In this document: piece by piece, positions 18,937-29,783 of the stretch
Position numbering within the stretch: the stretch's first letter is position 1
Layout: each line of letters opens with the position of its first letter
Source of the DNA: Protaetiibacter mangrovi
GTDB taxonomy: Bacteria > Actinomycetota > Actinomycetes > Actinomycetales > Microbacteriaceae
Direction of reading: 5' to 3'
NCBI RefSeq assembly: GCF_024752305.1
Contig: NZ_JANTHX010000005.1
Span: 517,521 to 551,861 of the forward strand
Length of the DNA: 34,341 bases
Program-made: the position numbers and the translations under genes
The notes under the pieces: model-generated
Databases searched by the model: none
Told to the model about the DNA's origin: nothing
The model's input: the letters and a program-made list of their open reading frames with translations, nothing else

Positions 18937-19890
18937 TCATCCCGCGACGTAGAGGATGTCCGAGGTGCCGCGCTCGCCGCCGTTCGAGGGCGAGTTGATC
19001 ACCTCGCCGCCGAAGTACATGGTCGAGCTGCCGCCGCCGTCGAGGTTGTAGGCGGTGGTCGCGCCGAGCGAGATCATGATGTCGGCGAGGTCGGTCAGGG
19101 TGACCCCCGCGCTGTAGCCGGCCTGCCGCCCGTCGACGACGACGAACACCAGGTGGTTCTCGTCGATCACCCCGACCGCGGTGCGCGGCTGGGTGCCCTG
19201 GATGGAGTGGTTGCCGAAGTTCGTGTCGACCTCCGCCGTGTCGATGCCGGCGGCGACCTCACCGTCCTCGACGAGGGCGGGGCCGAACGAGAGCGTGTTC
19301 CAGACCCCGGCGTCGAGCAGCTCCTGCGCGGTGGTCTGCGTCTCGTCGTAGACCTCGACGCGGCCGTCGGAGTAGAACGCGAGCCCCTCCCGCGCCCCCG
19401 CGTCGCGGTAGATCACGCCGTTGCGGATCTCGATGCCCGTGTCGCGGAACCCGTAGTAGTCGCCGTTGATCGCGAACACCGCGCCGTGCGCCTCGGCGAT
19501 CGCGGAGGTGGTCTGGGTGATGTTGGTGCCGAAGGAGTCGTCGGCGAACGCGGAACGCAGCACCGTCGCGTCGCCGAGCGTCACGTCGGCCATGTAGTAG
19601 GTGACGGTGTCGTCGCCCGAGCCCGTGGTCACCGTCGACACCGTGATGCTCGCGTCGTCGCTCGTGTAGCCGTCGGAGGTGAGGGTCCCGCCCTCGTCGG
19701 AGACGGTCTGCGCCGTCCCCGCCTGCTGCTCGAGCGCCGAGACGTCGGAGACGGCGACGTGCGGGATGAGGTAGCGGTCGGCGGCCCACCAGGCGCCGCC
19801 GCCGAGGACGAGCGCCGTGGTCGCGCCGATCGCGACGAGTGCGCGCCCCCGTCGCCGGGAGCGTCGCGGGGTTCCGGATGCGTCGGTCAT
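18937..19890 (-). CDS. Membrane-anchored phosphodiester glycosidase (NAGPA-type)
   Basis: A 317-residue protein: short basic N-terminus, one transmembrane segment (about 17-37), then an extracytoplasmic phosphodiester glycosidase domain of the NAGPA/DUF2233 family. Signature stretches are FAINGDYYGF, QPRTAVGVIDENHLVFVVVDGR and the strongly conserved YNLDGGGSSTMYF. Family members cleave N-acetylglucosamine phosphodiesters; here a glycan-phosphate linkage in the envelope is a fair guess. ATG 19890 is chosen because upstream frame residues look like non-coding DNA. It is the first gene of a two-gene unit with the GT2-GtrA-CotH fusion. Confidence 0.88.
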   Translation of the reverse strand: MTDASGTPRRSRRRGRALVAIGATTALVLGGGAWWAADRYLIPHVAVSDVSALEQQAGTAQTVSDEGGTLTSDGYTSDDASITVSTVTTGSGDDTVTYYMADVTLGDATVLRSAFADDSFGTNITQTTSAIAEAHGAVFAINGDYYGFRDTGIEIRNGVIYRDAGAREGLAFYSDGRVEVYDETQTTAQELLDAGVWNTLSFGPALVEDGEVAAGIDTAEVDTNFGNHSIQGTQPRTAVGVIDENHLVFVVVDGRQAGYSAGVTLTDLADIMISLGATTAYNLDGGGSSTMYFGGEVINSPSNGGERGTSDILYVAG

Positions 19891-19984
19891 GCCACGAGGA
19901 TGGGCGCCGTGCGTGGGGCGTTCGTCGGTGGCGCCTTGGTCGCGGCTGGGACTTCCGGCCTGTCGCGCCGGCGGCGCCGTGCGC

Positions 19985-19990
19985 CAGGAT
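19985..19990 (+). promoter_or_regulatory. Probable -10 box for ldh
   Basis: CAGGAT ends 6 nt before the ldh ATG at 19997, the spacing of a leaderless transcript. The match to TANNNT is partial. Confidence 0.35.
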
Positions 19991-19996
19991 CGGGGC

Positions 19997-20950
19997 ATGG
20001 CCGTCATCGAGAACGCGAAGCTGACCGTGATCGGGGCGGGTGCCGTGGGCACCTCGCTCGCCTACGCCGCCCTGATCCGCGAGTCGGCGCGCGAGGTCGC
20101 GCTCTACGACATCGACACGGCGCGCGTCGAGGCCGAGGTGCTCGACCTCGCCCACGGGACGCCCTTCACCGGGTCGTCCAGCATCCGCGGCGGCTCCGAC
20201 CTCGGCGTCGTCGACGGGTCGAACGTGGTCGTCATCACGGCGGGCGCCAAGCAGAAGCCCGGCCAGACCCGGCTCGAGCTGGCGGGCGTGAACGTGGGCA
20301 TCATCCGCGAGCTCATGCCTCGGCTCGTCGAGCGGGCGCCGAACGCCGTGTTCGTGGTGGTCTCGAACCCCTGCGACGTGCTCGCCGTCGCGGCCCACCG
20401 CTTCTCGGGTCTCCCCGCCTCGCGCGTCTTCGCCTCCGGCACGGTGCTTGACTCCTCGCGGCTGCGCTGGCTGCTGGCGAGTCGGCTCGGGGTCGCGGCG
20501 TCGAGCACCCACGCGATGATCATCGGCGAGCACGGGGACTCGGAGTTCCCGCTGTGGTCCCAGGCGCGCATCGGACCGGTTCCGCTCGACCACTGGGATG
20601 CCGGCCACGGGCCGCTCGACCGCGAGGAGCTCGACCGGATCGCGGACGAGGTCAAGAACGCCGCCTACACCGTCATCGCGGGGAAGGGCGCGACGAACTA
20701 CGCGATCGGGCTCTCCGGGGCCCGCATCGTCGAGGCGATCCTGCGCGACGAGGGCGCGGTGCTTCCCGTGTCGAGCGTGCTCGACGGCTACCACGGCGTG
20801 AGCGGCGTCGCGCTCTCCGTGCCGAGCGTCGTCGACGCCGGCGGGGTGCGCCGCGTGATCGACGTGCCGTTCGACGACGAGGAGCAGCAGCGGTTCGCCG
20901 CGTCAGCCGCGACGATCGAGCGCTCGCTCGCCGAGCTCGGCATCCGCTGA
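19997..20950 (+). CDS. ldh: L-lactate dehydrogenase
   Basis: NAD-dependent L-lactate dehydrogenase (pyruvate to lactate), 317 residues. NAD-binding GAGAVG is at 13-18. The substrate-specificity loop GAKQKPGQTR has Q86, diagnostic of lactate rather than malate dehydrogenase, and R92. N124 (SNPCD), D152 (LDSSRLR) and catalytic H179 (GEHGDSE) are all present. The ATG at 19997 fits the family N-terminus; the longer upstream frame overlaps the divergent glycosidase gene. The last 48 nt overlap the convergent P-type ATPase gene. Confidence 0.94.
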   Translation: MAVIENAKLTVIGAGAVGTSLAYAALIRESAREVALYDIDTARVEAEVLDLAHGTPFTGSSSIRGGSDLGVVDGSNVVVITAGAKQKPGQTRLELAGVNVGIIRELMPRLVERAPNAVFVVVSNPCDVLAVAAHRFSGLPASRVFASGTVLDSSRLRWLLASRLGVAASSTHAMIIGEHGDSEFPLWSQARIGPVPLDHWDAGHGPLDREELDRIADEVKNAAYTVIAGKGATNYAIGLSGARIVEAILRDEGAVLPVSSVLDGYHGVSGVALSVPSVVDAGGVRRVIDVPFDDEEQQRFAASAATIERSLAELGIR

Positions 20951-22798
20951 TCCGGTCCGCTCGCGCCGGGGGCCGAGGGCGCGCAGGGCGGCGAGGATCG
21001 TGATGAGGTCGACGACCTCCTGCAGCAGCGCGCCGAGCGTGGCAGGGATCACCCCGAAGCTCGCCACCACCATGAGCCCGATCGACACGGCGATGCCGAC
21101 CCAGATGCTCTGCAGCGCCACCGCGACCGTCCGTCGTCCGATCTCGACGGCGTCCGCGACCCGCCCGATGTCGTCGACGAGCACGACGACGTCGGCAGAC
21201 TCGCTCGCCGCGGTGGCGCCCTTCGCGCCCATCGCGACGCCCACCTCGGCGGAGGCGAGCACCGGGGCGTCGTTGACCCCGTCGCCCACCATGATGACGG
21301 GGCGCTCGGCGATACCCCGCACCGTGGACACCTTGTCGGCCGGGAGGCATTCCGCGCGCACCTCGGCGATGCCGACCTCGGCGGCCACGTGCTCGGCGGT
21401 CTCCCGGGCGTCGCCGGTCAGCATGAGCGTGCGCCGCACCCCGAGGGCCGCGAGCCGCTCGAGCGTCCGCCGCGCGTTCGCGCGGACGGTGTCGCGGGCG
21501 AGGATCGCCCCCGCGTACCTCCCGTCGACGGCGGCGTAGATCGCCAGCTCACCCGGGGCGATGCGGGTGCGCACGGCATCCGGCGCGTGCGCCGCCACGA
21601 ACGCGAACTTGCCGAGCACGACCGCGCGCCCGTCGAGGGTCGCCTCCACCCCGTCGGTCGCCACCTCGCGGGCGTCCTCGGCCTCGCGGAGGGTGAGACC
21701 GCGGGCCGTGGCCGAGCGGATGAGCGAGGCCGCGAGAACGTGCGAGGAGTACTGCTCGGCGCTCGCCACGACGGTGAGGAGCTCGTCCGCATCCGCGCCG
21801 GATGCCGTGCGCACCTCGGTGATCTCCGGGGCGCCGTGGGTGAGGGTGCCCGTCTTGTCGAACACGGCGGTCCGCGCCGCCGCGAGCTGCTCGAGCACGC
21901 TGCCGCCCTTGACGATGAGACCGCCGCGGGCGGCCCGGCTCATGCCCCCGACGAAGGCGACGGGCGCCGCGATCAACAGCGGGCAGGGGGTCGCGAGCAC
22001 GAGCACCTCGGCGAACCGCGCCGGATCCGCCGACACGGCCCAGGCGACGCCGGCGAGCGCGAGCGAGAAGGCGGTGAACGGCACGGCGAAGCGATCGGCG
22101 AGCCGCACCACCGGCGCGCGGCTCGCGGCCGCCTCCGAGACCAGAGCCACGATCTGCTGGTACTGGCTGGCGGCGGCGGTCGCCGTCGCCCGGAGCTCCA
22201 CCGCCTCCGGACCGTTCACGGAGCCGGAGAGCAGCAGCTCGCCGCGGACCTTCTCGACCGGCACGCTCTCTCCGGTGAGCGAGGACTCGTCGACGGAGGC
22301 GTGCGCCGCGAGCAGCGTGCCGTCGACCGGCACGACCTCGGCGGGGCGGATCAGCAGCACCTCGCCGATCGCCACCTCGTCGACGGGTACCTCCTCGAAA
22401 CGGTCGCCGCGCTGCACGTGGGCGCTGTGGGGTGCACGGGCGAGCAGCGCGTCGAGCTCGTGCTTCGCCCGCCGGTTCGCGAAGTCCTCGAGGGCCTCGC
22501 CGCCCATCAGCATCAGCACCACGACGAGGGCGGCCACGAACTCGCCGACCACCACCGTGGCGACGATCGCCATGATCGCCAGCACGTCGAGCCCGAACTC
22601 GCGCCGCAGCAGGCGGCGCACCATCACGACCGCCTGCCAGAGCGCGATCGCGAGCGCATAGGCGCTGAACAGGTACTGCACCGCCGCGCCCGCGCCCGCC
22701 AGGGCCAGCACACCGCCGATCCCGCCGATCACGAGGGTCAGCGTGACCGCCCAGTAGCGGCGGGCCGCCCGGAGGACGGCGCGCATCGCGGTCGGCAC
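20903..22798 (-). CDS. P1B-type metal-transporting ATPase with TPCP motif
   Basis: Heavy-metal P-type ATPase, 631 residues, with no N-terminal metal-binding domain. Visible: TGES (175-178, actuator), TPCP in the metal-binding helix (270-273), phosphorylated D314 in DKTGTLT, and GDGVND (505-510). P1B pumps usually have CPC, SPC or CPH; TPC is a minor variant, so the metal cannot be assigned. The P1B hallmark HP dipeptide is replaced by HV in SSHVLA (351-356). The GTG at 22798 is used here; ATG at 22786 is equally possible. It lies 3 bp downstream of the HhH-GPD gene and overlaps ldh at the 3' end. Confidence 0.9.
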   Translation of the reverse strand: MPTAMRAVLRAARRYWAVTLTLVIGGIGGVLALAGAGAAVQYLFSAYALAIALWQAVVMVRRLLRREFGLDVLAIMAIVATVVVGEFVAALVVVLMLMGGEALEDFANRRAKHELDALLARAPHSAHVQRGDRFEEVPVDEVAIGEVLLIRPAEVVPVDGTLLAAHASVDESSLTGESVPVEKVRGELLLSGSVNGPEAVELRATATAAASQYQQIVALVSEAAASRAPVVRLADRFAVPFTAFSLALAGVAWAVSADPARFAEVLVLATPCPLLIAAPVAFVGGMSRAARGGLIVKGGSVLEQLAAARTAVFDKTGTLTHGAPEITEVRTASGADADELLTVVASAEQYSSHVLAASLIRSATARGLTLREAEDAREVATDGVEATLDGRAVVLGKFAFVAAHAPDAVRTRIAPGELAIYAAVDGRYAGAILARDTVRANARRTLERLAALGVRRTLMLTGDARETAEHVAAEVGIAEVRAECLPADKVSTVRGIAERPVIMVGDGVNDAPVLASAEVGVAMGAKGATAASESADVVVLVDDIGRVADAVEIGRRTVAVALQSIWVGIAVSIGLMVVASFGVIPATLGALLQEVVDLITILAALRALGPRRERTGSADAELGERALDRRG

Positions 22799-22801
22799 CT
22801 T

Positions 22802-23374
22802 TCAGGCTTTCGCGGCGGCCTTCATGGCCTTCTTGTGTGCGCGGACGGTGAGCAGCGAGTCGTGGTCGACGATGTCGGCCACCGAACGGAAGGAACCCGG
22901 CTCGGCGTAGTCGCCTGCTGCCTGCTGCCAGCCCTCCGCCTCGAGCTCGTACTGCTTGCCGAGCAGGGCGAGGAAGATGCGGGCCTTCTGCTCGCCGAAG
23001 CCCGGCAGCGCCTTCAGTCGCGTCAGGATCTCCCGGCCGTCGGGGTCGCCGTCGGTCCAGATCGCGGCGGCGTCGCCGTGCCAGTCGGTGACGACCGTGC
23101 GGCAGAGGGTCTGCACACGGGCGGCCATCGACCCGGGGAAGCGGTGGATCGCGGGCGGTTCCTTGAAGAGCTCGGCGAGCGCCTCGGGGTCGGCGCCGGC
23201 GATCGTCTGCGCGTCGAGAGCGCCGCCCATCCGCACGCGCAGCTTCTCAGGACCGGCGAACGCCGTCTCCATCGGCACCTGCTGGTCGAGCAGCATCCCG
23301 ATCAGCAGCGCGAGCGGGCTCTCCGACAGCAGGCGGTCGGCATCCGGTTCCCCGGTCAGGTGAAGCGTGGGCAT
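22802..23374 (-). CDS. HhH-GPD-type base excision repair protein
   Basis: A 190-residue protein of the HhH-GPD (Endonuclease III/AlkA-like) superfamily. [32 protein letters not shown] near the N-terminus and the helix-hairpin-helix [19 protein letters not shown] are typical of a compact actinobacterial family annotated as HhH-GPD-type DNA repair protein. No iron-sulfur cysteines are present, and the catalytic Lys/Asp is not obvious, so the glycosylase substrate is unknown. The C-terminus is Lys/Ala-rich ([12 protein letters not shown]). It is co-oriented with, and 10 bp downstream of, the UvrA-like gene. Confidence 0.85.
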   Translation of the reverse strand: MPTLHLTGEPDADRLLSESPLALLIGMLLDQQVPMETAFAGPEKLRVRMGGALDAQTIAGADPEALAELFKEPPAIHRFPGSMAARVQTLCRTVVTDWHGDAAAIWTDGDPDGREILTRLKALPGFGEQKARIFLALLGKQYELEAEGWQQAAGDYAEPGSFRSVADIVDHDSLLTVRAHKKAMKAAAKA

Positions 23375-23384
23375 GCCCCCATGG

Positions 23385-25745
<2,361 letters not shown>

Positions 25746-25751
25746 GCATCG

Positions 25752-25757
25752 ACGGTA
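25752..25757 (-). promoter_or_regulatory. Probable -10 box of a leaderless uvrA-like transcript
   Basis: On the minus strand TACCGT is followed by exactly 6 nt and then the ATG at 25745. Confidence 0.4.
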
Positions 25758-25879
25758 GCGCCCACGGGCGACGCGCGTAACGTCCCGGAAACACGGCGGG
25801 ACGGATGGCGAAATCTGGCGTCGATAGCGTCGGTCCCATCACACTCCACCCCTCTGCATCCGAAGGGATCCGCATCCGC

Positions 25880-26998
25880 ATGGCACCCACCGCGCACCCC
25901 GCGCATCGCATCGCCCGCCGCGTCACCGCGGCCGTCGCCGCCTCCGCCGCGGCCGTCCTCGTCCTCGCCGCCTGCGCCTCGGGCGACAGCACCGACACCG
26001 GCTCCGACGGCGCCTCCGCCTCCTACGGCGAGATCAGCGTCCAGTACTCGTGGATCAAGAACGAGGAGTTCGCGGGCGAGTTCTACGCCTACGAGAACGG
26101 CTACTACGACGAGGCCGGCTTCGACGACGTGATCGGCGTCTCGGGACCCGACACCGGTGTGGCGAAGCTCCTCTCTGGCACCGTGCAGGTCGCCCTGTCG
26201 GACGCGGCGTCGATCGGCGCGGCGATCGCCGAGCAGGACGCCCCGCTCAAGATCATCGGCGCGACCTTCCAGAAGAACCCCTTCACGATCCTGTCGCTGA
26301 CCGACGGCGCCGACATCCAGACCCCCGAGGACCTCATCGGCAAGAAGATCGGCGTGCAGGACTCCAACGCGAGCGTCTTCGCGGCCATCCTCGCGGCGAA
26401 CGGCATCTCGCCCGACCAGGTGACCGTGGTGCCGGTCGACTTCGACCCGACCCCGCTCATGAACGGAGAGGTCGACGGGTTCATGGCGTACCTGACGAAC
26501 GAGGCGCTCACCGTGCAGCTCGCGGGCTACGACATCACCAACCTGCCCTATGCCGAGAACGGCGTGCCCTACGTCGCCGAGACCTACTCCGTGACCGACC
26601 AGTACCTCGCCGAGAACAAGGACCTCCTGAAGGCGTTCCTGATCGCCGAGATCAAGGGCTGGACCGACGTGTTCCAGAACTCCACCGAGGACACGGTCGA
26701 CCTGATCACGAGCTACTACGACAAGGCGGCGTCCGAGAACGCCGACGGGCTGGAGGCCGTCTTCGGCGCCCTCGACCCGACCAAGACGGGCATGGGCCTC
26801 GAGGCCGAGAAGGAGCTGATCTCGACCCCCGACACGGAGGCGAACGGCCTGTTCACGATCACCGACGAGCTCAAGAAGCAGACGGTCGCCTCGCTCGCGG
26901 CCGCCGGCTGGGACGTCTCGGTGGACGATCTCTTCGACACCACCCTCATCGACGAGATCTACGCCGAGCACCCCGAGCTGAAGGCGTACCTTCCGTAG
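25880..26998 (+). CDS. NMT1/SsuA-type ABC transporter substrate-binding lipoprotein
   Basis: A 372-residue extracytoplasmic solute-binding lipoprotein. The N-terminus has a basic segment, a hydrophobic Ala/Val-rich helix and the lipobox LAAC (cysteine near residue 34). The mature part begins [30 protein letters not shown], typical of NMT1/ThiY/SsuA-like binders for thiamine pyrimidine precursors, riboflavin or sulfonates. [28 protein letters not shown] is the usual second motif. No biosynthetic gene or riboswitch is visible nearby to settle the substrate. ATG 25880 is chosen with GAAGGGA about 11 nt upstream. It is the first of four tightly packed importer genes. Confidence 0.88.
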   Translation: MAPTAHPAHRIARRVTAAVAASAAAVLVLAACASGDSTDTGSDGASASYGEISVQYSWIKNEEFAGEFYAYENGYYDEAGFDDVIGVSGPDTGVAKLLSGTVQVALSDAASIGAAIAEQDAPLKIIGATFQKNPFTILSLTDGADIQTPEDLIGKKIGVQDSNASVFAAILAANGISPDQVTVVPVDFDPTPLMNGEVDGFMAYLTNEALTVQLAGYDITNLPYAENGVPYVAETYSVTDQYLAENKDLLKAFLIAEIKGWTDVFQNSTEDTVDLITSYYDKAASENADGLEAVFGALDPTKTGMGLEAEKELISTPDTEANGLFTITDELKKQTVASLAAAGWDVSVDDLFDTTLIDEIYAEHPELKAYLP

Positions 26999-26999
26999 C

Positions 27000-27827
27000 A
27001 TGACGATCTCCGCAACACCGGATGCCGGTGCCCGGGTCACCCCGGGCACCGGCATCCAGATCACGGGTCTCAGCAAGGCGTTCGACGCCGGGCGCGGTCG
27101 CACGGTGCAGGCGCTGCAGGACACCGAGCTGCACACCGAGCAGGGCTCGTTCCTGGCACTTCTCGGGCCGTCCGGCTGCGGCAAGTCGACCATCCTGCGC
27201 ATCCTCGCCGACCTCGAGGAGCCGACGACCGGCGAGGTGCGCGTCGACGGCAAGACGCCGCACGAGCTGCGCCGGGCGAGCGAGCTCGGGATCGCCTTCC
27301 AGGACCACGCCCTGCTGCCGTGGCGCAGCGTGCGGGCCAACATCAAGCTGCCGTTCGAGGTCGCGGGCCGCACGGCCGACGAGGCCTACATCGACGAGCT
27401 CATCGCGCTCGTCGGCTTGACGGGTTTCGAGAAGGCCAAGCCGGCGCAGCTCTCCGGCGGTATGCGCCAGCGCGTGTCGATCGCGCGCGCTCTCGCCCTC
27501 AAGCCCTCGGTGCTGCTGCTCGACGAGCCGTTCGGCGCCCTCGACGACATGACGCGCCAGAACCTCAACCTCGAGCTGCTGCGCATCTGGACCGAGAAGC
27601 CCGCGACGACCCTGCTCGTGACGCACGGCATCTCGGAGGCGATCTTCCTCTCCGACCGGGTCGCCGTGATGTCGCCGCGTCCGGGCCGGGTGAAGGAGAT
27701 CATCGAGGTCGACCTGCCGAGGCCCCGCACGCCCGACATGATGCGCAGCCCGGAGTTCCACGCCCTCGTCGACCGCGCCTCCGAGCTGCTGTTCGGTTCC
27801 GACGGGCACGCCGAAGCGGAGTCCTGA
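27000..27827 (+). CDS. ABC transporter ATP-binding protein
   Basis: A 275-residue ATPase of the nitrate/sulfonate/taurine-type (SsuB/TauB) importer family. Walker [11 protein letters not shown]-loop [10 protein letters not shown], signature [15 protein letters not shown], Walker [13 protein letters not shown] and the switch histidine in [15 protein letters not shown] are complete. It starts 1 bp after the lipoprotein stop and is followed 1 bp later by a permease gene. It energises uptake of the substrate bound by the upstream lipoprotein. Confidence 0.93.
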   Translation: MTISATPDAGARVTPGTGIQITGLSKAFDAGRGRTVQALQDTELHTEQGSFLALLGPSGCGKSTILRILADLEEPTTGEVRVDGKTPHELRRASELGIAFQDHALLPWRSVRANIKLPFEVAGRTADEAYIDELIALVGLTGFEKAKPAQLSGGMRQRVSIARALALKPSVLLLDEPFGALDDMTRQNLNLELLRIWTEKPATTLLVTHGISEAIFLSDRVAVMSPRPGRVKEIIEVDLPRPRTPDMMRSPEFHALVDRASELLFGSDGHAEAES

Positions 27828-27828
27828 G

Positions 27829-28650
27829 GTGGCGGGCTCGAGTTCTCGTCGCCGCGGGATGCCGGGCTGGGCCGCCGGGATCATCGGCGCGGTCGTGATC
27901 GTCGGTGCCTGGTGGCTCATGTCGGCGACGATCTTCACGCCGCCGCCCGGCACCGACTTCACCCCCGTCCCCAGCCCGTTCGCCGTGGTGGCGCAGCTGG
28001 TCGCCGACGGCCCCGCCGCGTACTGGGAGGTCTTCAAGGTCACCATCACCGAGGCCCTGCTCGGCTTCGCCTGGGGCAACGGCCTCGCGCTGCTGCTCGC
28101 GGCGACGGTGCTGCTGCTGCCGCGGATCGAACCCGTCGTCACGCAGATCGCGGTCGTCTCCTACTGCCTGCCGGTGGTCGCCGTCGGCGGCATCGCGATC
28201 GTCGTGCTGGGCGGGGCGAAGAGCCCGGGCGACCCCTCGAAGACCGCGATCTTCCTCGCCGCCCTCGCCGTGTTCTTCACCACCGTGGTGGGTGCCCTCG
28301 CCGGCTTCCGGGCCGCCGATCGGGCCAGTCTCGACGTCGTGCGCGTCTTCGGCGGCGGACGCTGGACGCAGCTCACCAAGGTGCGCCTCATCGCGGCGAC
28401 ACCCGCCATCCTGAACGCGCTGCAGATCGCCGTGCCGAGCGCCTTCCTCGGCGCCGTGCTCGGCGAGTACATGGGGGCGACCGACCGCAGCGTCGGCATC
28501 ACGCTCATCCGGTTGCAGGGCAATCTCGACTCGACGCGCGTCTGGGCCGTGTTCCTGCTGTGCGCGCTCGTGGCGCTCGTCGGCTACGCGCTCGTCGGGC
28601 TGATCGCACGGCTCGTGACGCCCTGGGTGGCGGGGAGGGCGACCTCGTGA
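27829..28650 (+). CDS. ABC transporter permease 1
   Basis: A 273-residue inner-membrane permease of the BPD_transp_1 (SsuC/TauC-like) type with about six helices. The EAA-like loop contacting the ATPase reads RVFGGGRWTQLTKVRLIAATPAILNALQIAVPSAFLGAVLGE. The start is GTG, one base after the ATPase stop. The 3' end overlaps the second permease by 4 nt (GTGA). It probably forms a heterodimer with that second permease. Confidence 0.9.
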   Translation: MAGSSSRRRGMPGWAAGIIGAVVIVGAWWLMSATIFTPPPGTDFTPVPSPFAVVAQLVADGPAAYWEVFKVTITEALLGFAWGNGLALLLAATVLLLPRIEPVVTQIAVVSYCLPVVAVGGIAIVVLGGAKSPGDPSKTAIFLAALAVFFTTVVGALAGFRAADRASLDVVRVFGGGRWTQLTKVRLIAATPAILNALQIAVPSAFLGAVLGEYMGATDRSVGITLIRLQGNLDSTRVWAVFLLCALVALVGYALVGLIARLVTPWVAGRATS

Positions 28651-29555
28651 CGCTCGCCCAGTTCGACGCGCTGACCTCGCCCGATCCGGCGGAGGCGGAT
28701 GCCGCGATCCGCCGGCGGGTGCGGCGCGACCGCGGGCGTGCGCTCGCCAAATCGGTGGCGCGTGCGCTCGGCAACGCCCTCCTGACGATCGTGATCGTGC
28801 TGCTGCTGTGGCAGGCGGTCGTGAGCCTCACCGGCATCTCCCCGTACGTCGCCAAGGGGCCGCTCGACGTGTGGGACTTCCTGTTCGTCGACCAGCCCGG
28901 CGTCGACCCCGACAAGTCGGCGGCGGCCCATCGCGCCGCGCTCATGCCCCTGCTCGCGCAGACGCTGCAGGATGCGGCGCTCGGCTGGGTGGTCGGCATG
29001 GCGGTCGCCATCGTGCTCGCCGTGCTGTTCTCGCTCTCGCGTGCCGTCGAGGCGGGCGTCATGCCGCTCGCCCTCGTGCTGCGCACCGTGCCGCTCGTGT
29101 CGATCGCGCCCGTCATCATCCTGCTGACCGGCCGCGGCACCACGGCATCCGTCGCCGTCATCGGCTCGATCGTGGTGCTGTTCCCGGCGCTCGCCTCGGT
29201 CATGTTCGGTCTCTCGCGCGCCAACAGGGAGAGCCTCGACCTGGTCGCCGTCTACGGCGGCACCCGGCTGACGCAGCTGCGCAAGGTGTCGATCCCGGGG
29301 GCGCTGCCGTCGCTGTTCGTCGCGGCGCGCGTATCGGTGCCCGGCGCGGTGACCGGTGCACTGCTCGCGGAGTGGCTCTCCACCGGAACCGGCATCGGCG
29401 GCATGATCCAGAAGTTCTCCGCCTCCGCCCGCTTCGACGAGCTGTGGGCGTCGGTGGCCCTCATCACGATCGTCACGCTGCTGCTCTACAACCTCGTGCA
29501 GCTCGTCGAGAACATCGTGCTGGCGCGCATGGGCATGGCGTCGACCCTGAGCTGA
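28647..29555 (+). CDS. ABC transporter permease 2
   Basis: A 302-residue permease of the same superfamily, with a longer cytoplasmic N-terminus (about 55 residues) before the first helix. The EAA-like loop is VYGGTRLTQLRKVSIPGALPSLFVAARVSVPGAVTGALLAEWLSTGTGIGGMI, typical of SsuC/TauC. GTG overlaps the stop of permease 1. The two permeases differ clearly, whereas NMT1/SsuA-type importers often have a single homodimeric permease. Confidence 0.9.
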   Translation: MTLAQFDALTSPDPAEADAAIRRRVRRDRGRALAKSVARALGNALLTIVIVLLLWQAVVSLTGISPYVAKGPLDVWDFLFVDQPGVDPDKSAAAHRAALMPLLAQTLQDAALGWVVGMAVAIVLAVLFSLSRAVEAGVMPLALVLRTVPLVSIAPVIILLTGRGTTASVAVIGSIVVLFPALASVMFGLSRANRESLDLVAVYGGTRLTQLRKVSIPGALPSLFVAARVSVPGAVTGALLAEWLSTGTGIGGMIQKFSASARFDELWASVALITIVTLLLYNLVQLVENIVLARMGMASTLS

Positions 29556-29583
29556 CGGGGGTCGCCCTCGACGCTCCGGCGGA

Positions 29584-29680
29584 CGCGCGATCGGGTTGCG
29601 CGACGCATGCCCCCGCGTGTCGCCTTCGGCGACGCGCTCCCGCCAGTCCCGATGCCAGCGTCGCGCAACCCGATCCCGCG
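29584..29680. repeat. Palindromic intergenic repeat, copy B
   Basis: Arms 29589-29606 and 29658-29675 are perfectly complementary (18 bp), extended outward by 4 bp after one mismatch. The core 29603-29663, read on the minus strand, matches copy A (55-115) at 56 of 61 positions, including the inner GTCGCCGAAGGC palindrome. The arm sequence (ATCGGGTTGCGCGAC) differs completely from that of copy A. It lies 28 bp after the last importer gene. Confidence 0.8.
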
Positions 29681-29723
29681 CCCGCCTTCGCTCGTGTGTC
29701 CACCCGCAGCACCGTCGAGGTGG

Positions 29724-29758
29724 TCGAGGAGCGCCGCCCGCAGGGCGACGCGTCTCGA
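29724..29758. repeat. Second hairpin in the permease-HNH gap
   Basis: GCGCCGCCC-GCA-GGGCGACGC (29731-29751) is a 9-bp stem with one mismatch, flanked by TCGAG (29724-29728) and CTCGA (29754-29758), which also pair. Together with repeat copy B it fills the 228-bp gap between two convergent genes, where a bidirectional terminator is expected. Nothing else is seen in this gap. Confidence 0.45.
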
Positions 29759-29783
29759 GACCCCCGCACCTTCGCGCCACGCG

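Noticed and set aside
17049-18998. 649-codon plus-strand frame antisense to the CotH fusion gene
   Set aside because: Low-complexity mirror translation. The minus frame carries clear GT2, GtrA and CotH motifs.
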